A stretch of 64,000 bases of DNA from Sarocladium kiliense (taxonomy: Eukaryota > Ascomycota > Sordariomycetes > Hypocreales > Sarocladiaceae): the NCBI GenBank assembly GCA_030734395.1, contig JAUZTG010000017.1, positions 434,001 to 498,000 on the forward strand, in the 5' to 3' direction. Numbering within the stretch: position 1 is the first letter of the stretch; each line of letters starts with the position of its first letter. Of this stretch, positions 1-11,843 are shown piece after piece. Below the pieces are notes generated by a model. It had not been told where the DNA came from and ran no database searches. It saw only the letters and a program-made list of their open reading frames with translations. The translations under genes were made by a program, and so were the position numbers.

Positions 1-36
1 GAGAGAACGAGAAGTGTTAGTGTACACGTACGCGCC

Positions 37-1265
37 ATGGCGATACCAAGTCCGAGTTCGGCAGTCCAGCTAGCCAAAGACTCTACCTACCTGCCCGAAG
101 TGTGGGTAAGTATGCTACCGCTTCTTGCTTTGAGAATCCTGGTACTAAAGGATACCCAGAGCTTGTACGCGATTGGCGTTACCGTCATTTTCCTACGATG
201 GGCCGTCCGAATCCGAACTGTTGGACTGAACGGTTTCCAATGGGATGATTATTTGGCAGGCGCAGTATGTACTCGATGAACTGAACAAGATCGAGTATCC
301 GAAGATATCGCTGACACGCGCAGTATCTGGTGCTATTCACCATGAACGTCGTGATCGTCCAGATAACGTATCATACTGGCGGCAACATCGACATCACCCC
401 GAGCCAAGCATTCGAACTCTCAAATACAGACAGACACATTCTTCGATATGGCTCGATGCTCGAGTTCATCTCGTGGTACAGCTATCCAGGCTCAATTTGT
501 GAGAGACCATCCATTCATAGCGCAGCTCAAAGTAAACAACTGACCAGCCTCGTAGGGATTCTCAAGTTCATGGTCCTCTTCTTCTACCGCCGCCTGACCA
601 TGGGCATCCTTCACCGCCGAACCATCAACTTCCTCTTCTTCTTCTGTGGAGCTTCATGGATCGCCCTCATCATCACCGTCTCCGTGTCTTGTAGGCCATA
701 TCATCACAATTGGCAGATCCGTCCTCTGCCGGGCCCTGAATGCACCTTCCGAGCGCAGAACTTCTGGACGCTTGTCTTTCTCAATGTCATCACCGACGCG
801 GCCTTGATGACCATCCCGATCCCCATCCTCTGGCACCTCCGAGTATCACGACGCCGAAAGATCGCCGTTTCCATCCTCCTCCTCTCAGGCGTCTTCATCA
901 TCTCCACAGCCATCGTCCGTGCAGTGATGACCATCCGCGGTGCCCCGTCTGTGATAAACATCAACCGCTGGGGTTTTCGCGAGATCACCGTCGGTCTTAT
1001 AGCCGTCTCTGCTCCAATCATCTGGCCCATGTCGACGAAAGCGTTCTGGCGGAGCGGGCCTTACAACCCGACGTGGAAGAGGGACTCGCGTCGAATGGAG
1101 CAACAGGCTCGACCGTTGATGCCCCGTGAAGAGCCGGGATTCGGAACGTGGATTGGTACGTTCGAGTTGAACTCGTTGGAAGAGGATGAGAGGGAGTTCT
1201 TCAAGGGGAAAACGGCGGAGGAAAACAGGGAAGGGGCCTCGACCGAGGCGTCGATGGCAGTCTGA
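37..1265 (+). CDS. Rhodopsin-domain seven-helix integral membrane protein
   Basis: Four exons (37-105, 151-264, 324-498, 556-1265) join to about 355 aa. The protein belongs to the fungal 'rhodopsin domain' integral membrane family, which overlaps PTH11-like proteins; its ligand and role are generally unknown. Seen in the sequence: the family-typical F-Q-W-D-D-Y motif after the first helix, a D-I-T-P segment in the first extracytoplasmic loop, a C-R-P-Y-H-x-N-W-Q motif, and the long helix V-I-T-D-A-A-L-M-T-I-P-I-P, which is highly characteristic. The tail after the last helix is hydrophilic and acidic. There is no CFEM domain at the N-terminus, unlike classical Pth11. The introns are 45-59 nt. 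The first intron is in frame, so a naive reading would keep it. Only 36 nt of upstream sequence is visible. Confidence 0.85.
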
Positions 1266-3213
1266 GAACGTACAAGTTGGGCTGAAGCAACAAGATACCC
1301 AAGAGTCTTTGGCGATGGGAGTTAGGCGCTCGTTTGTGAGCCAAATCCTGTCAAATTGCAGCATAGATACGAGTTTACGACGAGGCATGGCGACATCGAA
1401 ATGAGATTGACAAGATTCGACATGGCCCTGCGTCTTCACGGGTGAGGTAAGCTACCTTCGCCTGTACAGCGTCGAACTTGCTGCATTTTGTGCACTGATG
1501 ATCTGTATTTGAGTCTACGACTCTGGCCCGACTCCATACTGAGTCGAGGCACGTGTAAATGTAAGAAGTGAAAAGACTTGTGTCGCTCGGCCGAAAACCC
1601 AAAGACTTTTGATCGATGCATAAACTCCGTAACTTTGTCATGTTAGTACTTGCCTGATCTGAGCCTTGAAGATTGCTAAGGACTAACCTCATGAATAGGA
1701 ACCTCCCGTGTTCTCCGGCTTCCAACTCGGCCTACTCACAACAGGCTTCGAAGGACCTTGTCCGACTTGACCGCTTTTGACCAGTCGATGTTAACTGCAT
1801 TGGCAAGTAGGAAGCCGCCGGCAGCGGTCGAGATGCTGACCACGGTGGTGGCAATTGAGGGCCATGTGGTAGCGGGTGCTTGTGCTGGCTCCATGTTGTG
1901 TAAGTGTCGTATCGGTAAATCAAGAAGTAGGGTCTTGTTGACCACGTAGCTGTAGGGCGAAGTATTCAAGGTTATAATATAGTTGGATTATTGAGAACTG
2001 CATGACAATGAAGAGTCAAGGGTCTCAACACTCGTCGATCCCAGCCTTCGCACCCTCATTATATGTATCTCTTACCCGTCTCCATTCCATCCACCTGGCA
2101 TTGCCTCATCTCGCCCCGCCTCCCTTCAACCATCATCCCACCATCTCCCCAAGCCCTACTCTGTGAAAGCAACCATGTCAGACAACGACTCAGTGCGAGT
2201 CACAATCACTTCCAGCTCGTAAGCTTCTGAACACGGACCCTTGCTCCGTGGATCCTTGCTACAAGGGGTATCCCGCACAGGCCCTCGATCTCCACAGCTC
2301 CAAACGTTCGTACAGCGCCAAAGGACGGCCAAACTTTCACCAGTCGAACAAGCGACAGCCCTACCAGGCAAACAGGGTCGGAATTTCTGGTGCCGTAATG
2401 CTAGTTAGTGTAGAGGGCGTCAACCGTGCCGCGTTCCCGACGTCACCAAACTCGCTGGCTGCCGCATGCGGACCACACTTTCGCCTCCCTGCCTTTCCTC
2501 ATTGTTCAACGGTGTCAACAATCGCCATAACGTGCGCCATCTTTGTTCGGCAGTGTGAAAAAGTAATACTCATTTCCCTAATCGCTTGTTGCAGGAAATG
2601 GTTGCCAGGGCGTGTAATTGGATTGAAGGTGGCACCGCCACGGCGGATGAGCTGAGCTGATGGCAGTCAGCACCAACAGGAGCTATAGTCGGACCTATTA
2701 CATCAACGACAAGCTACTAAAATCGTCCATAAGACCGGGAACCACCGGCGTCCTGCTTTGTATCTAAGCGAATCTTGCACATCGACCTGCATGTCCGGTC
2801 GGAAGATGCACAAGCGACGTTGCAATCCTTTGCGTAGGCGCATAGATGCGAATAAACGAGACCTACGTATATCGTCATTGCTGCACGCGCGCGGCGTAAA
2901 GATGCCCAAGCGCCGAAGATCACTGCTTCGCTTCGTACTTAGCAAAGAAGGGACCTCAGCACTCACCCTCGAACGGTCTTCACATCAACATCCCTTACGA
3001 GTATACGGCCTCCGCCCTGATCACTTTACCTGACGCCATGTAATCATCATCATGGTAGACGATGTTTGTGAAGCTCTATTGAACTCTCCTTCTATTTACT
3101 TGCGTCAACTCTATTTACAACTCTATGTACCCTCTCCCGATATTAAACCGCACACTGTGCGCCGAAATACAAATCCTCCGTAACCACCACCCTTCCATTA
3201 ATTAGCCCATGGA
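1266..3213. other. Intergenic region, no convincing gene
   Basis: Nothing here resembles a known protein. Two weak possibilities remain. A minus-strand ORF at 1736-1894 would give a 52-aa peptide with one hydrophobic stretch. An ATG at 2175 follows a pyrimidine-rich, promoter-like stretch and is followed after 14 codons by a GTAAGC donor at 2219, but I could not find a convincing continuation. Confidence 0.5.
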
Positions 3214-4570
3214 TCAGGACGTCGGACAAGCCTTTGAGCCCTTCGATGTCTTGGTAACCCAGGTCGAGGTCGCCGCTGCGATCTTGACAGTAGTTGTCTT
3301 GACGACCGTGGCCCGTTGAGTGACAGTGCTGCTAGGCTTCAGCGTTGTTTTCACCGTTGCCCAGCTAGTCACGGTGTTGGCGGGCAGCGTGACAGTCTTG
3401 ATAGAGGTGACGTCCTCCGACTTGCTCACTACAGCAGTGACCTGCGGCAGAACCGTAGTGATTGTTCGGAAATTTGTGGCCGTGGAGTAAACAGTGTGGC
3501 CTGGCGCGGTGATGGTCGACTTGACAGTCTTGACGGATGTGGTTTGAGAAGTCACAACAATCGTGGCGGCCTTGAGGGTAGTTGTCTTTCCGACAGACGT
3601 GACCTTGTCCACCGTAGTCGTCGATGTAGCGCCAGGAAGAGTCGTAGTCTGGTACTTGGTACCCACAGACACGACCGTCGATGTGGTGGTGACGGCCTTC
3701 AGGGTGCTGACCTTTCCGACCGTCTTAGTTGCGAGCAGCTCAGTGGTCTCGGTGGTTCCAGGGAGAGTGACAACTGAGGTCTTGACTGCAGTGGTGAAGA
3801 CGGATGAGACCGTGACTGTGACAGTCACTGCTGTAGCTGCTTGGCGAGCAGCTAGATCATGGCCAGCCGTGGGAGTGGGCTCGGGGATCTCAGCCAGACC
3901 TCTCTTCTTTGCCTTAGTGCAGGTGACGGTTGTAGTCTTCTTGCTGACCTTGGTGGAGGTAGTATGCACAGTCACGAAAGAGGTGGTAGCCTTAGCAGTG
4001 ACAGTGGTAACACCTCCGGTGCCCTGGGTCACAGTCGTGCTGCTCTTCACGGTCACAGCCTTGGGAGTAGATGTCTTGGTGCTAGACACAGTGCTTCCAA
4101 TTGTCGTCGTTGTGGTGGCGGCCTTTGGTGTGCTGGTCACGTAGGCTGTCTGTGACACGGTGGTCTTGATGGTCGTATCATCTCCAGCCACATTGGTGAT
4201 GAGAGTGGTAGTAGATGGGATGGTCTGCCATGACGTCTCTGTCACGGGAGCAGGAGTAACTGTCTTTCCTACGTCGATAGTCTGGGTGCTGGTCTTGGTG
4301 ACGAGCACATCTGCCTCTTGGATGGTTTGAACAAGGGTGGTGGTACTCTTCTGCGTAGAAACAACGGTGACAGGATCAGGAGTAATTGTGGTGCCAATGT
4401 CCACGGTCGAGGTGCTCTTGACGGTGACTGTCTGAGGCGCAGCCGTTGTCGTCGTAAAGATAGTCTCTTTGAAGGTAGAAATCTTGGTAGTGAACACCGT
4501 AACAGTGGGTAGGGGAATAGAGCTAGATGTCGTGCTCGAGGTTGAGACGGTGCTAGTCAACGAACAAGTT
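3214..4570 (-). repeat. Thr/Val/Ser/Lys-rich repetitive C-terminal tail of the pectin methylesterase
   Basis: This stretch encodes about 450 residues dominated by T, V, S and regularly spaced K, with degenerate T-V-T-x-K-x-T-S-T units. In the middle it carries the basic sequence K-A-K-K-R-G, which looks like a Kex2-type cleavage site, and shortly after it A-A-R-Q. The composition predicts heavy O-mannosylation and an extended, positively charged stalk. No GPI-anchor signal is visible at the end (it finishes K-A-C-P-T-S). The bias makes several long but meaningless ORFs on the opposite strand. Confidence 0.8.
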
Positions 4571-7500
4571 CCAGGAAGAGAAGCTGCGACAAAAGGTGTA
4601 GCATAGACAAAGGTACTGTTGATCCAGGCAGTGGCAGCGAAGAAGGTACCCAGCTGGAACTGAGTAGCCTGCTCTGGACAAAGTTGGGTGGCAAATGAAG
4701 CTCGGTTGCCCGTCGAGGCACCAGGGCCGGTGTTTGCGGCTTCACCAAAAAGCACACCACTGGTACGAGGGTCCGTCTTGGTCCACTGATCCCAGCCAGC
4801 TGCCTTGACCATCGAGCCAAGGTAGCTCTTGATGTATGCAACACGGGCGTACTGGTTCCATGGGCGACCGAGAGATACAGACGAGTAAGTTGCTCCGTTG
4901 GCGGCAGTGATGGTACATTGATCGAACACAAATCCGGCAGCCGTGGTGTCAGTAGCTCTCTTGTTTGCAGTGATATCGATGCCATCCCTGTTCGTGGCAA
5001 TGGTTGAGTTGAGGAAGTATCCTGCGCCAGAACCCCAGATCATGTCAATGTTGCCCTCAATGTACGAGTTAGAGGCAAAGAGGTATCCGCTGATCAACAG
5101 AGCATCCTGGTTTCCGTAAACCTGGCAGCCGTAGAGGCCAGCATACTTGCTGCTCTTGACACCGAACCCAAGCGTTGCGTAGCTATGGAGGTGTTAGTTC
5201 CTGTCTCACTGATGGAGGGGAGGAAAATGGGGTCTTACTTTGCAGCGGTGCCGTATGTGTTTGCGAAGTTGATGTTGACGGCCTGGAAGTAGTTGCCAGT
5301 AGCATACACAGTGGCCGAGTCGGAGTTGGAAGCATCAGCTTGGGTGTCCACACCAACGTTGTGAGTAATCGTGACCTGGTTCTGTGTATAGTCCTTAGGA
5401 GCAGTAGAGTAACCAAGGAAGATGGCCGTGCCGGCCTTGCTGACGATGAGCTGTTCATCGTAAGTACCTGGGTAGATGAAGACGACGGCGGTGGTCTTGC
5501 TGGAAACAGGCAGAGCATCGAGGGCAGACTGGATGGTGCTGTACGTGGTCTTGCCCTCGATAGCATCCTTCGAGACAATGAAGGCTCCATCAGGAGGCGT
5601 AGTTCCATCGTAATCAGTCGGGTTGGTGACCGGCGTTGTGCCGCTGCCCTGAGGTGTCTGGATCTCATCCCAGTAAGTCATATCAATCCAATCGGTGGTG
5701 TCCATAACAGTGCTCAATGGGTAAGTATCGCTTGTAAGCAGAGTAGCAAACCCGAATCCTTCTCGGGCCGCCGCGTTGTTCTCCCAGTTTCCAGGACCTT
5801 CGTTGTTGTACTCGGCGAAAGTGATGGCACCGGTTCGTGGATCAGTGGTAGACCAAACTTTCCAACCAGCAGGCTGAATAGTATCGTCAAGGTAACTGTT
5901 CTTGATGACAACAAGGGCGTATTGGGAGTACGGCCGACCAAGATAGACGCCGCCTGTCAAGTCAACAGTCGCTGAAGGAGCAGCAGTGAACAGGCACTGG
6001 TCGAAGATGTAGCCACCAGCGGCTGATGAGCTGGCGCGACTTTGAGCAGTCATGGCAGAAGACTTGCGCTTGGCACCAATGGTGCATCCCTTGAAGTACG
6101 CCTTGGAATAACCCCAGATGAAGTCAATGGCACCCTCAATGTACGAGCTCTCGTAGTACTGGTAACCAGCTGTAGCACCGGTAAGCAAGGTATCTTGCCA
6201 TCCGATGAAAGAGCAACCGTAGAATCCAATCTTGTTTCCGTAGATGCTGGCAGCCAGCGTCACGTAGCTGGATTGGGATCCGTCCAGATTCTCAGTGTTG
6301 ATGATGTTGATGTTGCACATGGCGATCTTGGTGCTGCCGGTCTGGATCGTAGCAGTCTCAGCGTTGCTGTGTCCGACGGGCAGTGGGCTGACCGAAAGAC
6401 CGCGAGCCTGGGTGATTGTGACTTGGTTTGTGGAGTACGTCTTGCCAGGATCGCTCTCAGTATAGCCAATGATCATAACCGGGCCGCTTCGACTGATGGC
6501 AGGAACCTGTTCATTGTATGTTCCGGCGTACATGAAGATGATCTGGGTTGAAGAGTCGGATGGCAGGCTGGCCAGGGCACTGGTCAAGCTGCTGTAGGAC
6601 CCATCAACGGTTCCATCAACGGAGACCAGAACAGCGCCAGCAGGAGGCTCGGTTCCGCTCGTGGGATGTGCCCATGTAGCACCAATGGCCGGGTTGGTAG
6701 TGCTGTCAGAATCCTTGGCTAGGCTGTAGCTTGGACTAAGGTTGTATGTGGTCATGTCCAGCCAAGATGTGCTACCAATGAAGCTCGAGAGGGAGTAGGC
6801 TGAAGCCTGCGACTCGCTAAGGCTCGTGGCAAAGCTGGCACGAGAGGTGCTCCAGTTGCCTGGACCAGTGTTGTTGAACTCTCCAAACAAGACATTCTGA
6901 TTTCAATTAGCTTCGCAGATGTGAAGATGGAGTCAATTGATTACTTACACCAGTTTGAGGGTTGCTGTTTTGCCAGACTTGCCAGCCAGCAGAAGCGATA
7001 TGTTCGTCCAAGTAGGAGTTCATGAACACTGCAATCGCGTACTGGGACCATGGTCGGCCCAGGTATGTCGTGCCAGTACTGCTACCGTAGCTGTCTGTGT
7101 AAGTGATCAAGGACTTATCGAAGACGAATCCACCTGCCCAAGATGAGCTAGGTCTGTTCTGGGCCGTGATGCAGGCACCAGCGGTGTTGGAAGCGACATA
7201 GCACTGGTGGAAATAGGCCTTGCTGTAACCCCAGATGAAGTCGACGCTGCCCTCAATGTAGGAGTTGCTGAAGACTTGAACACCTTGATTGACCAAGAGA
7301 GTGTCTTGGAACCCTTTGAAGGCGCAGCCATACGCCGCCATGTTTGTGCCGAAGAGGTCAGCAGCCAAAGCAGCATAGTTGTAGGTCTGAGGGAAAGTGT
7401 TGGTAAAGTTGATGTTGTACAAGGCCAGACCATCTCCAGCGGTGTTCTTCCAATTGATCACAGGAGTCTCTTCGTTCTGGCCCGCGCTCGTAGACACACC

Positions 7501-10285
7501 GTCGTTGAATTGAATCAAGACCTGATTCCCAGTGAAATCGTTGGCGAAATCCGTCTCACCACGAAGGGTGACCTTTCCTCGCCGAGTGATGGAGAACTGC
7601 TCTGTGTAGGTGCCAGCCAGGATGTAGATAGAATAGTCCTTGCCATCAGCTGGCAGGGCCGCAAGAGCTGAAGCGACACTCTCATATTGCCCGGCAGTAG
7701 GGGTGGGAGCAACGGTGAGAGTAGATCCTACCGAGGTTGACGAGGTAGCTGTTGACGAAGCCGTGCTCGTGGCTGATGTGGAGACACTGCTGGTGGTGAC
7801 TGAGTACACAGAGTCAGGCCAACCAGAGAAGGGAGCAATGGCCGAGGCGTCAAGCCAGCTATCATCTCCCAGAATGTTCTTCACAGTGTAGCTAGAGCTG
7901 TCGCTGAGCAGCTTCGCGCTTGAGGTGCGCGAGGAGGCATCAGCACCAGGGCCAGTGTTATTGGCTTCGACGAAGGAACCAGTAAACGTGGAGGCACTGT
8001 TAATCAACCAACCAACAGCCGCAATGTGTGCGTCCATGTAGGAGTTGACAAAAGCGACTTGAGCGTTTGTCGAATAGTCTCTTCCGAGATATGTGCCCTT
8101 CTGAGGGAGCGAGCTGCTCTGAGGCACAACGGCGCAAAGGTCGAAAACGACCTGAGAACCACCGTATTGGCTCTGATACTTTTGAGCAGCGATTGCCTGG
8201 CCAGTAATCGTACCATCAGTGACAATGACGGAGTTGTGGATGAAAGCGGCGCCTTGACCCCAGATGAAGTCGGTAGTGCCCTCAATACGGCCACCGCTGA
8301 AGTAGACATTGCCGTAGTCGAGGTACAGGGATCCTTGGGAAGAAATAAAGTTGCAGCCGTAGAAAGCAACCTTTTGACCCTTTGCGTAGACAGCAAGCGC
8401 AATGTAGTTTGTCTGGGCGGTGAATGTATTGACGAAGTTGATATTGTAGAAAGCCATGAGCTTGGTCTCGTACTTGTTCGCGCTGAAGGTGGCAGTGCTG
8501 CTAGAACCTCCGGAGCTGGACAGACGACCGTTGCTGTTCTGGATGATGACTTTGTTCGCAGAAGACGACGAGGCATCGTCTGTCTCGCCACGGAAAATGA
8601 CGGAACCGACTCGGGTAATCGAAGGCTGCTCGTTATAGGTACCAGCAAGAACGTAAATGTATTGCGTGGTCGAGTCGGTTGGGAGGGCGGCAATAGCATC
8701 ACTGATGCTGTTGTACTGAGCGCAGCTGTTCGTGGATGGGCCGACGATGAGAGCTGTGCTGGGCATTGACGATGGCAGACAGGTCGAAGCAACCGCTGCC
8801 GCCGAGGATGTGGTGGAGACAGTTGATGAAGTCGAAACCGAGCTCGTGCTAGAGACAGAAGAGCTTGATGCAGAAGAACTGGCAGAGTCCGAGGCTGATG
8901 AAGATGCCGAGGATGACGAGACGGTAGAGGATGAGGAGTCAGAAGAAGAGGCAGAGGATGAAGACGTGGAGGACGACGACGACGAGCCGGTCTGGGCATT
9001 GGCGCTGTTGCTCGCACTGATAGCACTCAAGACAGAGGAGTCAATCCAGTTGGTGTTGGAAACAGCGACTGAAGGATACACAGTGCTGTAGAACTTGGAG
9101 ATGTCGTAAGCTGCCAAGTTGCTTGAGTCTGTGACCAAAGTCACAGAGCCAGCACGCGCGGCGGTGTTCTGGGCGTAGCTTCCAGGTCCACGAGTCCCAT
9201 ATTCGAGATACTGAACGCTATTGACGGAGTTGCTGCCCGGATAGGCACCAGCGCCATTAATGAATGCAGGCAAGTAGGTGCTGCGGTACAGCGCGACTGA
9301 GCCTGGAGAATTCGGAGCCCCGAGATAGACATTCTGCGTTGTCGTTCCAGTCTTTTGAATAACCTGGCAATTATCCAAGACAGTGGTTGAATTGTACAGA
9401 ACGCTGTTGACTGTGTATCCCTTGGTATACACCAACAGACCATTGTTGTTCTGGAGAGTGACAGTCGATCCATAGATGTACAGTGAAGAATACGAACTGA
9501 AAGGCTTGTCATACGCCTCGATGTAGGAGTTGGCGATGAGACCTGACGCCAGGGAGCCAGTGAAGCCAATAGTGCCTGCAGCCACGAAGCTGCAGCCATA
9601 AAAGGCGTTTGCAGAGCCTTGAAGGGAGACAACTCCAGCACTTGAGGCGCTGTTGGAGTTGATGAAGTTGAAATTCTTCCAAGTGATGCCCTTGGCGTTA
9701 GCGGGGATCGTCAGGGGACGGCTGGCGCCACCATTGTTTGTGATGGTGACCTTGTTGGCGCTCGAGGAGTCGCTGTTCTGTCGCTTGGTAGAGCTGGAAG
9801 TTGTCTCTCCAATGATGGTCACAGCAGCTGTTGCGACAGCGAGGGTTTCGGTGTATGTTCCTGCAAGGACGGTGACGGTGGGAATGGAATTTGCCTGCGC
9901 GTATGAAATGGCAGAGCCGATGGCCGTATAGTCGCCGGTGCCATCAGGGGCAACAGTGACAACTAGATTCTTGTGAGCTGAGATTCCAAGTGATGTATAT
10001 GGATTCGAGAGTCTGTGGTGTAGTAGTGAACAAGGTAGTGCTGTGCGATATATACGCTGGCGAGGAGACTCGTGATGTGATCGTGTTCTCCTTAACTAGC
10101 AAGATCCTTGCATGTGTCCTGAAAACGATGATGAAGATCAAAGGAGGGGAGGGGAAGCTTAGATTGATGACGACGGAACGCATGATCTGACAGAGACAAG
10201 AAACATATGTCAACGAACCTTTCTGGGCTGTGACAGCGCTCCAGCTGTAGAGGCTCAGGAGGAGCCACGCTGACAGCTTGGCCAT
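3214..10285 (-). CDS. Giant secreted protein with five tandem pectin methylesterase domains
   Basis: Four exons (10285-10219, 9977-6949, 6896-5239, 5182-3214) total 6723 nt and give 2240 aa in one frame. A signal peptide (MAKLSAWLLL...SAVTA) is followed by five carbohydrate-esterase-8 domains at roughly aa 25-340, 424-734, 774-1077, 1117-1434 and 1464-1782, then a 450-aa Thr/Val/Ser/Lys tail. Family catalytic motifs are QDTL, DF[I/V][F/W]G and LGRP. Domains 3 and 4 keep all three (domain 4 reads LGRPY). Domain 5 reads QDAL, DMIWG and LGRPW and also keeps the catalytic residues. Domain 2 has QGSL, losing the catalytic Asp, and LGRDY. Domain 1 has none of them (LGAPN). Ser-rich linkers separate domains 1-2 and 2-3. 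Known CE8 enzymes are usually single-domain proteins of 300-400 aa that demethylate pectin outside the cell. The two later introns fall inside domains 3 and 5 at conserved motifs, so these are not adjacent separate genes. Confidence 0.88.
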
Positions 10286-11843
10286 GATGCTGGAATGCGG
10301 ATCACTAGGGATCTACGATGCTGGTGGGAACGATAGCAAACAACAAAACAGATCCTCCGGCTCCGAGCTCCAGACGGAGCACGGGGTGCTTGACTTTATC
10401 ATAGGATCGACAACCCGAAAACTCCTCATCTCAGCAAGAGGCCGCCTGGTCGCCGATATCGATTGTGGTGTGCTCCGGAAAAACATTACAACCTAGGCGA
10501 GACCGAGAGATAGTCGAGTAAGTCAGGTCAGGTCGACGCAGTTCGGAGCAGCCATACACGCTCCAGACCACGCGGAAGCTATCCAGATCAATCCAGACTA
10601 TTGAGCTGGCCGCGTGCTCTCCCCACCGAGCACGAAGCGAGCTGGAAAGAGTGTTCCCGCGGATTCCCATTTGAGGTAGCGGGTCGTAAGATACGCACAG
10701 AGAATATACTATCGTGAAGTGAAGCTCTCCGCTCATTGGCCCCAATGGGTCTGGGCTTGATCCCAAGCCCACTTACGAAAGAGGACGAAAAACGTGGCAG
10801 TGGCTTCGCTTCGGACGAGAGCAGCTCTGAGCAGCACGACTGAGCCTATCCGGTCCAGCCATCCGCGTCTTGTCAGGGACGAGACCGTTGAGTTCAGCCG
10901 GAGCGATGGCCCTAAAGAGCCGATTTGGGCCTTTAAGTTCGCACTTGATGGATTCACTAACACTCAAAGTGGCATAGCGACTGATAGCCGAGGTCGATTT
11001 CTCTTTGTTCCCCAGCGGGTTTTGCACCTGACTGGTATGCCACCCAGCTGGCTGGGACTAATACGTGGCGTCGGAGCTATTGTTCTTTTCCTGACGCCAT
11101 TTCGAAATAGCTTCGGACCCTGGTGGCGGCAGTCTGGCCCAGGGACAGGGTCCTTGGCAATTTCTGATGGGCTTCGACCGCAATAAGCTTTTTCCAAGAG
11201 AGCAACGCTCACCAGATTGGGATGAGACCCACGCAACTACCGTCTTTAAGCCTCATACCACGTTGTTGTGTCTTGGCCAGTCCACGTCACTTTGGTTGTG
11301 TATGAGCGCTTCTGGCCTGCGACTGTCGGACTTCGAGAAAAAGAGAGAGTATGACACGTGCTTGGAGAAAGTGGACTCATATAAGCTTTGGCTCTTTCAT
11401 GCGATTCTGGATCCTCACCGAGCATGCTGCTCCTAGACGCGCGACGCCTGGGCTTTTCGAATAGCCTGTCTAAGATAGGCGTCCTCGGTCTCGCCGAGGA
11501 CGCCACCCTGCACTCGACGTGTTGCAAGACCGCTTGTTACGCCTGACCTTCGCCGCCTATTGTTTCTCTCTATCGACCGTTATGCATCGAACAAAATCTT
11601 GTATAGTTGTTTAAAATAAAAGTGAATCCGTCAAGCTGCGCAGCACGTGTACCAGACATGCACGGACACTTTGTACTGATTCGCCAGCTGAATGTCCAGT
11701 GCTTGGTGCTGTTATTAAATAAAAGTTGCACCCGACACAATCTACCGATGTGGCTGACACAACCCCCGTGTAAAGCTCAACTTTCTGATGAAAACATTGT
11801 TTACCTGCCGCGTACAGAGTTGATGCAGGAGCAATCTATCCCC
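10286..11843. other. Intergenic region upstream of the pectin methylesterase gene
   Basis: This 1.56-kb stretch separates the start of the pectin methylesterase gene from the stop of the sugar transporter. No ORF has protein-like features. It includes the perfect hairpin listed at 11478-11504. It is probably the esterase promoter plus the transporter 3' region. Confidence 0.6.
11478..11504. promoter_or_regulatory. Perfect 11-bp inverted repeat containing CGG-N5-CCG
   Basis: GGCGTCCTCGG (11478-11488) is followed by the 5-nt loop TCTCG and its exact reverse complement CCGAGGACGCC (11494-11504). The core reads CGG-N5-CCG, the inverted-triplet layout used by dimeric Zn2Cys6 regulators. It could equally be a structural or terminator-like hairpin, because it lies 340 nt upstream of the transporter stop codon in plus coordinates, which is beyond its 3' end. 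Binding is inference. Confidence 0.4.

Noticed and set aside
3563..4144. Long plus-strand Val/Thr-rich ORF opposite the pectin esterase tail
   Set aside because: It is a mirror of the repetitive Thr/Val codons on the minus strand, with no signal peptide, splice support or family motif.
5235..6890. Treating the pectin esterase exons as two or three separate genes
   Set aside because: The 52-nt and 55-nt gaps have good splice sites, keep frame and rebuild conserved CE8 motifs at the joins, and no new signal peptide occurs.
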